64,000 nucleotides of DNA, taken from Rhipicephalus microplus. Its lineage: Eukaryota; Arthropoda; Arachnida; Ixodida; Ixodidae. The translations under genes and the position numbers were made by a program. The DNA lies in assembly GCF_043290135.1 (NCBI RefSeq), contig NC_134700.1, forward strand, positions 77,479,000 to 77,542,999. Reading direction: 5' to 3'. Shown here piece after piece: positions 57,159 through 64,000 of this stretch (positions are counted from its first letter, which is position 1; each line of letters begins with the position of its first letter). The notes under the pieces were generated by a model. It searched no databases, was not told the origin of the DNA, and saw nothing but the letters and a program-made list of their open reading frames with translations.

Positions 57159-59081
57159 TACCTAATGAATCAAAAATTATATTTATTTTTTTTCTTAAAA
57201 AGTGAGTTTGAGGATTCGTACTTTGCAGTGAAGAGTTTAATTTTCACTCGTGCCTTGACTTTAGCCACCAATCAGATAACCTTCTTCTAGTTAAGTCAAC
57301 CCGCTTAAAGTTTATTTTGCCCTCCCGGTCCCTAAACCCCAGTGCTTTGAAAAACTCTGCGCCATCATCCTGAACTATAGGGTGAAGCCCTTTACAGAAC
57401 ATTATCAAGTGTTCCGCAGTTTCTTCCTCCTCTCCACACCCACCGCACACTGTGTCTACCCCTTCGTATTTGGCCCGATATGTCTTGGTTCGCAGTACTC
57501 CCGTCCTGGCCTCAAACAGTAGAGAACTACCCCGAGTATTATCATAGATCCTTTCCTTGGCAATTTCCTGCTTAAAAGTTCGATAGATCTCTAGTGCGGA
57601 CTTCTTAATCATGCCCATTTTCCACATGCCAGTCTCCGTTTCCTTCACTTTCTTCTTAACCGATAGTTCTTTTTGGTTTGGCCACCTGCTGTTTTCTAAA
57701 TATTTACCAGTCAACTTCCTGGTTCGCTTCCTCCATTTTGTATTGACATTCTTCATGTACAAGTGGCTGAAAACCTTCCTAGCCCAACGCTCATCCCCCA
57801 TTTCTCTCAATCGCTTCTCAAATTTTATCTTGCTGCTAGCTTCCCTGCCCTCAAATGATGCCCATCCCATATCACCTTGTACTCCCTGATTTGGTGTATT
57901 CCCGTGAGCTCCTAAAGCAAGCCTACCTATTCCACGTTGCTTAATTTTTAATCTTGCTTGAACTTCTGATCTCATGCACAAGACTGCATTGCCGAACGCC
58001 AGCCCAGGAACCATGACCCCTTTCCATATTCCTCTCGCAACATCATACCTATTGTAATTCCACAGTGCCCTATTTTTCATGACTGCTGCATTCCTGTTAC
58101 CTTTAGTCGTCACGTATATTTCGTGTTCCCTCAGATACTCGGTCCCATTGCTTATCCATGCGCCCAGATATTTGTATTTATCCGTTATCTCTAGCGTGAC
58201 CTCTTGTATTCTAAGCTCACTACCTTCGTTGTCATTGAAAATCATGACTGCTGATTTTTCCTTACTGAACCTGAAATCTAACCTATCTCCCTCATTATCG
58301 CAGATGTCCACCAATCTCTCCAAATCTTCCTTGTTGTCGGCCATTAGCACTATATCATTTGCGTACATCAATGCTGATAGTGCCTGATCAATAAGTTTTC
58401 CTTGTTTGACTAAAGAGAGGTTGAAACCCAGTCCACTTCCCTCTAATTTTGCTTCTAATCCTTGTAGGTACATCATGAATAATAAGGGTGACAGGGGGCA
58501 CCCCTGCCTAAGCCCCCGTTTTACCTCTGCAGGCTTGCATACCTGTTTTTCCCACTTTATAACTACCTTGTTACCTTTATAGATACCATTTAAAAGATTA
58601 GTGACTACATGTTCCACGCCTAGTGTGTCCAGTATTCCCCACAATTCCTCTTGAACCACGCTATCGTACGCTCCCTTGATATCCAAAAATGCTAGCCACA
58701 GGGGCCTGTGTTCCTTTTCTGCTATTTCGATGCACTGCGTCAGTGAGAACAGATTGTCTTCCAACCTCCTGTGTTTCCGAAACCCATTCTGCAGTTCCCC
58801 CAGCACCCCCTCATGCTCTAGCCACGCCTGCAGTCTTTCCTTTATAATCTGCATCGCCAGCCTGTAGACCTCTGATGTCACTGTTATAGGACGGTAGTTG
58901 TTTATGTCAGCTTTGTCCCCCTTTCCTTTATAGATCATGCTCATCCTGCTAAGTTTCCATCCATCGGGAACTTCACCATCGATTATTATTTTGCTCACTG
59001 CCTCTCTCAAAGCCTGCTTAGACTTCGGACCTAATGTCTTTATCAGCCTAATTGGAATGCCATCTGGGCCTGTTGATGTAC
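57159..59081 (-). mobile_element. LINE-B copy 3, main part
   Basis: It carries the 3' two-thirds of ORF2 plus the proximal 3' UTR. The rest of the 3' UTR and tail lie at 51167-51418, beyond the LINE-A insertion. Its 5' truncation is near 59081, inside the linker before the RT (SSTSTGPDGIPI). It is near-identical, in inverted orientation, to LINE-B2. Confidence 0.9.
57244..59010 (-). pseudogene. LINE-B3 ORF2: RT and C-terminus, open but 5'-truncated, active site changed
   Basis: There are 588 uninterrupted codons, with the frame open from about 59081. RT blocks are NNYRPITVTS, ELQNGFRKH, AFLDIKGAYDS and RQGCPLSPLLF. The catalytic box reads ALMYANDIVL, so the first Asp of YADD is Asn (codon AAT at 58359-58357), which should abolish polymerase activity. 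The C-terminal knuckle is CGGCG...EHLIMFC and the end is WWLKSRHE. The endonuclease is missing. The frame's length reflects youth rather than function. Confidence 0.85.
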
Positions 59082-59131
59082 TTAATTTCTAATCTTGCTT
59101 GAACTTCTTATCTCATGCACAAGACCGCATG
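59082..59131 (-). mobile_element. Short LINE-B fragment joined to the 5' end of copy 3
   Basis: AATTTCTAATCTTGCTTGAAC through ATGCACAAGACCGCAT is, on the minus strand, a LINE-B segment that in the intact element lies about 1 kb downstream (compare 57945-57990 and 46370-46412). It has the same orientation as copy 3 and directly precedes its truncation point. Confidence 0.75.
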
Positions 59132-59875
59132 ATGCCACTAACAGAGCGCCACCAACGAACGGTGTGCCCAGCGCGCGTAATTTAAGTTTGCGTTGTGAAA
59201 CTTGTCGCAGTTATTGAGTACAATAGTAAAAGAAAACACACAAATCATCACCCGTATTATTCCGTACTATTCCGTATTATTCCGTACAAACCGTATTATT
59301 CGCAATATTTAAAAACATCTAACCCAACTGGATGCATTAATGATATAAAGCTGCTTCTGGGCCGTCCCAGCTTGGACGATTCCTATCGTCATACAGCGAC
59401 CCGGATCGTCTGCACGCTTACTGTTTTGATCGCAGAAGGCTTAAAGAATTTAGTTTGACGTTGTGAATTGTTGTGGCACAGTAGTCAGACAGGTTACTTA
59501 GCTAGAAAGTTTTCACTATAAATATTGTATTATTCAGTAGTATGTTGGTCACTGTGCCTGTTCATTATATGGCATTGATTCTCAGGCAGTCAATATCCCA
59601 GACAGTCCCACGTTGTGGATGTGTGATGTACTTAATCGGCACACAGTGAGAAATGACTGAATTTAAAAATAATATAATACTTTGTTTCAGCTTGCTGAAT
59701 TTCTCTCATAACTTCAGTGAACATATTTGTGAATTAAGCTCATTAACTGGGAAAACAAATATCTATTTTGACAAATATAGGAAAGGAAGGTAGTTTTTAT
59801 TCTGAGCGAATTATTGCTTCAGCGGTCCTACAGTATTACTAATGACATTCTCATTCACGTGCCTCGTTTTCTATG
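59132..59875. other. Non-coding stretch, with small CCGTATTATT tandem repeat
   Basis: Repeats of CCGTATTATT/CCGTACTATT occur at about 59252-59300. The rest is AT-rich without a gene. The missing N-terminal exon(s) of the Myb-like gene would be expected here, but I could not find them. Confidence 0.45.
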
Positions 59876-60996
59876 TGCAGATGAGGCAAAAGCAACACAT
59901 CTGTTGTTGGCAATCCATGAGGATGACCTCAGTGAGCCACCACATAGAGGTGACAGGACAGCAGGTGACAGCACCACAACCAGCCCAGCTGGAGAGGTGC
60001 CGGCTGCTGCACCAAGCGTGCCGGCTGCTGCACCAGGTATGTGCAAAGTACATTGGAAGCGAAATATTTTTATTTACTTATTCAAATGTGTACAACAAAG
60101 CACGTTAAACAAATGTTCGTAAGCAAAAACACATGAGAAGCAAGTGCACCCTTACTACTATGCTAATGTATATTCTTTAATACTACTACTAGCATAAATT
60201 CGCACATTAAAGTCTTTATGCATGATGCTGCAACGCAAGTTGCACCGTGTAATCATTGTTGTGCAAAATACTACAAAACATCAATTAAAAGAGAGATATG
60301 CACAATACCTTAGCTAATATGCTCAGTGCCTAACTTCTGATGATCATTCATGCCCTTGTAGCACAGGATACCTTGCAAGCAGAGACTATAGAGGACAGCG
60401 ACGCTGACCAGGGCACTCAAGGGCCCAACGCTGCCCATGACGCTCAAGGGCCCCTTCGTGCGCCGGAACGGCAGCGTTACAGACAGTCTGCTGTTCCGAT
60501 AGGTATTGCAAATCAAACTTGCATGATTTATCAAGTTGCACCAGATGATGCATAGCTCTCATTGCATTGAAACAACATACATGTGCTACATGTGATTGGT
60601 TTGCTTGTTTTTTCAATGCCAATCTGAGGCTTGGCATTCATCGTAACCGAATGTGATAAGATGGTGCTGATCCCAGAGTAAATTAGTTATGAGCTGTAAC
60701 ACTTTAGAAGTATGTCATTTGTGTTCTACTTCATTTTATAGGAATCAGAGGCCTCCAAGCCCTTGGACAGCAGCTCCTTCTAAAAAGAGAAGAAAATGAG
60801 TTCCTTCTCCGGCAGAAGGAAATAGAGCTACACACACTGACGGCTTGACCATGAGGAACGTCGCATGACACTAGTAGAAAGAAGAGTAACGTTGGAGGAA
60901 GAGCGCCTGAAAATGGAGGCTCAGCACCAGAATGCTACTACTCAAATTCTCCAGGAAATGAGCAACAAGCTCGAACAATTAGAAAAAAATTACTAG
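59876..60996 (+). pseudogene. Harbinger accessory Myb/SANT-type protein, C-terminal exons
   Basis: Three exons are supported by splice signals with matching phases. Exon a ends at 60033 (donor CCAG/GTATGTG) and its acceptor is TATGTGCAG before 59880. Exon b is 60362-60499 (acceptor TTGTAG, donor ATAG/GTATTG). Exon c is from 60743 (acceptor TTTTATAG). The product has an acidic, Pro/Ala-rich linker and then a coiled coil (LLLKREENEFLLRQKEIELH). A frameshift near 60840 interrupts it before the final VERRVTLEEERLKMEAQ coil and the TAG at 60994-60996. The DNA-binding Myb/SANT domain itself is not visible, so this identification rests on the coil and the neighbour. In PIF/Harbinger systems this protein helps the transposase enter the nucleus and bind the element ends. 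Confidence 0.55.
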
Positions 60997-60997
60997 C

Positions 60998-62436
60998 CTA
61001 CACAAATAAAGAAACTGTGTCGAAAGAATCCCCTCGGTTCTTTGGTCTCAAATATTCTTCCAGCTGAGGAGGTTCAACTTGAAAGTATTGAGATACCTGT
61101 GAGCCATACATACAAGTGTGGCAATTAGCAAATATTGTTCCAACTTTGTACATGCGTGACACTTTCTGCCGTTTGAGTCTCTGATTTTTACGAAAATCCA
61201 GAAAAGCAAACAAGCCTGCAATCTTTCCGAAACCACATTCGACTGCTTGTCTAACGGAACTCATTCTCTTGTTGAAAGCCCGCTGCTGCACAGTCACGTT
61301 CCCGCCATAAGGTTTCAGCAGCAGAGATCGCAGTGGATAGGCAGGGTCACCATACAAACAAAAGCTGTGGCCTTTAGCAAGCTTCTCTAGCTTGCGATAG
61401 GTGTTGCTCTTTCGAAAGATACCTGGAAATACAGGAGCACATGAAAACATTTCGCCGCACGATATGTGACACTGAATGCTTCATAAAATTCTTGCCCCTT
61501 CCCAATAAAATCACACAAATGTTAAGACGACTCTGTAGTGTGCACTTTTTGGATTCACTCTCTCCAAGTAAAAAAAAAGAAAAACTCTGATGCCTATCCA
61601 AGTAGGAAGGTTTCTTCACAGTGCTATGCAGTAAAACACATTTATACTGCATTTATAAATAGAACCTGCATGAAATTACCTGTGACGAGTTATAACTGAA
61701 GACTTGTTACAGAGAAAACAAAGAAAACTTGGCCACAGCATTATAATGGTAACTGGGGCATACATTGATCATTTTAGCTTTCACCTTATTCTCGAAATGA
61801 ACAGTTCACAATTTTTTCAGGTTCTCTTTGCAACACCATTCAATTTGAATAATATACTGCTTTCTGCTGTTACCACAATTAGTTGTCCCAGACTGAGTGT
61901 ACTTCACAACATTATTACGAAGTGATAGCTTGCTTGCTGAAGTAGCACAGAGCACTCCCCCAGATAGGTGCGATGATTTTTTTTTAATTTGGACAAGTAG
62001 GACCGGGCTCAGTATAACAAAAATAACTTGCTTGCGTCATGCCGGCTACTGACGTATGGACCGCTCAGTTGGCAAATGATTCCATTAGGACACATGATGG
62101 ACTGATATTTAAGGGCGTGAAAGCGCTTATGCCCTGAAAAGAACCGTTTCTGGTCCTTCGATGGACGGCAAATGGCTCGCGCTGTCCCGTCGATGAAGCC
62201 CCAACAGTTGTGCAACGGCGCCCCTTTGGAATGCACAGCCTGCGATAAAATGGTATATTAGATTAGAAGTAACAAAACAAAGTAACAAACTTCATACCTC
62301 AGAAAAAAGTTGGAGTTTAGCGATGTCCAGCCAGGTGTGATTATTCACATCTCGCAGCAGGTGTCCAAACGTGCTGTCAATGTGCACGAGCACAAAATTA
62401 GTGGCTGAAGAAATGACTTGGGAAAAAAGAGAAATA
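60998..62436 (-). pseudogene. PIF/Harbinger DDE transposase (HARBI1-like), 5' end missing
   Basis: There are three exons on the minus strand. The first runs from about 62436 to 62299 (LLRDVNNHTWLDIAKLQL, donor GAG/GTATGAAG). The second is about 62241-62034, with acceptor ATCGCAG, GFIDGTARAICRPS carrying the first catalytic Asp, and SGHKRFHALKYQS. The third runs from 61422 (acceptor TTTCCAG) to the stop at 60998, with FCLYGDPAYPLR carrying the second Asp, RMSSVRQAVECGFGKI carrying the Glu, and FLDFRKNQRL. This is the DDE_Tnp_4 layout. The N-terminus is cut off near 62436, where gypsy sequence begins, so the gene is dead, but no stop was noticed in the surviving exons. A third gene-like partner (Myb type) lies tail to tail with it. 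Confidence 0.75.
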
Positions 62437-63411
62437 ATGTTTCCTTTTTTGAGAAAGCGAGGCTCCGGTATCGGAGCTACACAAATGCGCAAGGTCGCAA
62501 GTATGAGCAGCTCTTAGTGCCACAAAAGTATCGTTGCCAACTATTGGAACTGGCGCATGAAAGCGCGTGGGCAGGGCATCTCGGCATAAAAAAAAGAACA
62601 AGGCTAGAGTTTCCCTTGAATTTTATTGGCCGAATTGCTGGAAGGATATCGGAGACTTTGTACGCTCATACGACACTTGTCAGAGAGCGGGGAAATCAAT
62701 GGACAAGTGGAAGGCACCCACGAAGCTGGTGCCAATCATCACAGAACCTTTCCGGCGCCTTGTAAGTGATATCGTCGGGCCATTGCTGGAGTCAAGGCAA
62801 GGTTGTCGGTACATCCTTACGGCCCTCTGTGTAGCCACAAAATTTCCGGAAATACCACTTAAGGAGCTCCATTCCCCTCATGTCGTGGGTGCACTGCTAT
62901 CTATATTTGCACGCGTTGGATTTCCTTCTGAAATCCAATGTGACAATGATGGTGTCTTCACCAGCTGCCTTACTTCTACCTTTTTGGATAAATGTGAAAT
63001 AAAAGTGGTGCACAGCTCGATCCATCACCCGCATTCTAATCCGGTAGAGCGTATGCATTCCGTTCTGAAACGGATACTGAGAGCTCTTTGCTATGAGCAC
63101 AAATGTGAGTGGGAAGTGTCTATTCCTCTCGCTATGTTCGCTTTGAGATCAGCTCCTCATGAGAGCACTGGTTTTCGCCCTGCAGTGCTTGTGTATGGCA
63201 GGAGCTTGAGAACGGCATTGCTAATGCTACGTGAGTCCTTGGAGGGATTCGATGAGGACCCTAATGTGGTTGCGTATGTTCTAGATATTCTTCAGAGGCT
63301 TGGAGAAACAAAAGACCTTGTGGAAAGCCACATGAAGGCTGCACAAGTGTTGTCGAAGGAGTACTACGACAAATCAGCGAAGAAGCGCACCTTTGAAGTA
63401 GTATAGTCAGG
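62437..63411 (+). pseudogene. Integrase of the IN-RT gypsy element, disrupted
   Basis: RYRSYTNAQGRKYEQLLVPQ leads to the zinc finger, LAHESAWAGHLG then SYDTCQRAGK. The first of the two expected Cys is Tyr. The core has LVSDIVGPL, QCDNDGVFTS and NPVERMHSVLKR with D, D and E in place. A frameshift lies at the A8 run (62587-62594) and a TAG at 63403-63405, with a shift there into the next frame. It would join element cDNA to host DNA; this copy is damaged. Confidence 0.8.
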
Positions 63412-63413
63412 TA

Positions 63414-64000
63414 ATGCTGCTGCGGCCGTCCAAAAAGAACAAGCTTGGAGTTCATTGGGAAGGGCCTGCCAAAGTAACATCGGGTCTTTCTTATACCAAT
63501 TATCAAGTGAAATTAGGAAGGTGGCCGAACAAAATTTACCACAGTAACTTGATGAAAGCATACGTTCAACGTCAAGCGGTCGTAAATCTGCTTTTGAATG
63601 CTTTAGAGAAAGAGGGAGCAGAAATTTTGACCTCTAGTGATGTAATCGAAAGGGGATCGGAGGTAATCTTGGAGCAGTTGAACCTAGTGCCTAGGTTAAG
63701 AGAAGTCCAGGAGGAGGACCTGAGAAGGATTGTTTCCGAGTTTAAAGACATGTTTTCGGACCGTCCCGGAAGCACGACGGTGATTGAACACGATATTGAG
63801 CTAACTTGTGAGGAGCCAATCCGTAGCAAGCCCTATCGATGTTCTCCTGTGCAAAAGCAGATTATGAAAGAGGAGATTGATAAAATGCTAGAGTTGGGAG
63901 TCATAGTACCGGGAGAGAGTGACTATACATCCCTCTAATATTGGTTCTAGTGCCGGGAAAAGACCCGAGGCCATGCATCGATTATCGGCGTCTTAACGGC
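63414..64000 (+). pseudogene. Integrase C-terminal domain, linker and start of RT, running off the window
   Basis: VHWEGPAKVTSGLSYTNYQV and KIYHSNLMKAYVQRQ form the C-terminal end of integrase (GPY/F-like module). After a linker of about 80 residues come VIEHDIELTCEEPIRSKPYR and MLELGVIVPGESDY, which are the first conserved blocks of a gypsy RT. A one-base frameshift near 63932 separates these from LVPGKDPRPCIDYRRLN at the window edge. One continuous frame (63414-63938) thus links integrase directly to RT. Confidence 0.8.

Larger units (their letters stand above)
62437..64000 (+). mobile_element. Ty3/gypsy-type element with integrase upstream of RT (partial)
   Basis: The element enters at the integrase zinc finger, next to the broken Harbinger gene, and continues beyond the window. 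The order is zinc finger, integrase core, integrase C-terminal domain, linker, RT start. Ordinary gypsy elements have RT before IN. IN before RT is the arrangement described for the Gmr1-like group. No LTR is visible inside the window. Confidence 0.7.

Overview
This window looks like a transposon-dense, gene-poor stretch of a large arthropod genome, most likely a hard tick. The evidence is family-level: RTE, I-type, CR1/L2-type and esterase-ORF1 LINEs, pogo-like MITEs, a P element with a THAP domain, a PIF/Harbinger pair and Ty3/gypsy elements. It also has spliceosomal intron signals and no bacterial operon structure. I found no rRNA, tRNA or CRISPR array and no complete ordinary host gene. 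The only possible host-gene pieces are a THAP exon at 25589-25739 and a frameshifted THAP relic near 42.8 kb.

Layout. 1-4.3 kb: non-coding, with a piggyBac-like MITE and an 80-bp tandem repeat. 4275-9891: a full-length but mutated I-type LINE on the minus strand ('LINE-C'), bounded by a 13-bp target-site duplication (TSD). 9.9-20.1 kb: non-coding, with two pogo-like MITEs, a TA-flanked 930-bp non-autonomous element and an old CR1-type relic. 20.2-21.4 kb: a 5'-truncated L2/CR1 copy (minus). 21881-24700: an RTE LINE (plus) with an 8-bp TSD. 25.6-26.0 kb: the THAP exon and a third pogo-like MITE. 27973-29700: another L2/CR1 copy (plus). 32.2-37.9 kb: 'LINE-B' copy 1 (plus), whose ORF1 has a zinc finger and an SGNH-esterase region and is split by an 887-bp MITE with TAA target duplications. 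37892-42288: a Ty3/gypsy element with two LTRs, sitting in LINE-B1. 42.7-42.9 kb: THAP relic. 43.2-47.25 kb: LINE-B copy 2, with a further truncated LINE-B inserted at its tail. 47.8-51.1 kb: a nearly complete P element. 51.2-59.1 kb: LINE-B copy 3 (minus), split by a full-length I-type 'LINE-A' (51419-57158). 59.9-62.4 kb: a PIF/Harbinger remnant with a Myb-type accessory gene (plus) and a DDE transposase (minus), tail to tail. 62.43-64.0 kb: a gypsy-type pol in which integrase precedes reverse transcriptase, running off the window.

How the parts relate. Nesting gives relative ages: LINE-A is younger than LINE-B3, the gypsy element and the TAA-flanked MITE are younger than LINE-B1, and LINE-B4 is younger than LINE-B2. 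Four LINE-B copies in direct and inverted orientation supply long homologous arms. Most coding regions carry stops or frameshifts. The longest open frames are LINE-A ORF2 (over 1,160 codons) and LINE-B2/B3 ORF2 (566 and 588 codons). The most unusual items are the IN-before-RT gypsy element, the near-complete P element broken mainly at homopolymers, and the esterase-bearing LINE family with two very different ORF1s on near-identical ORF2s.
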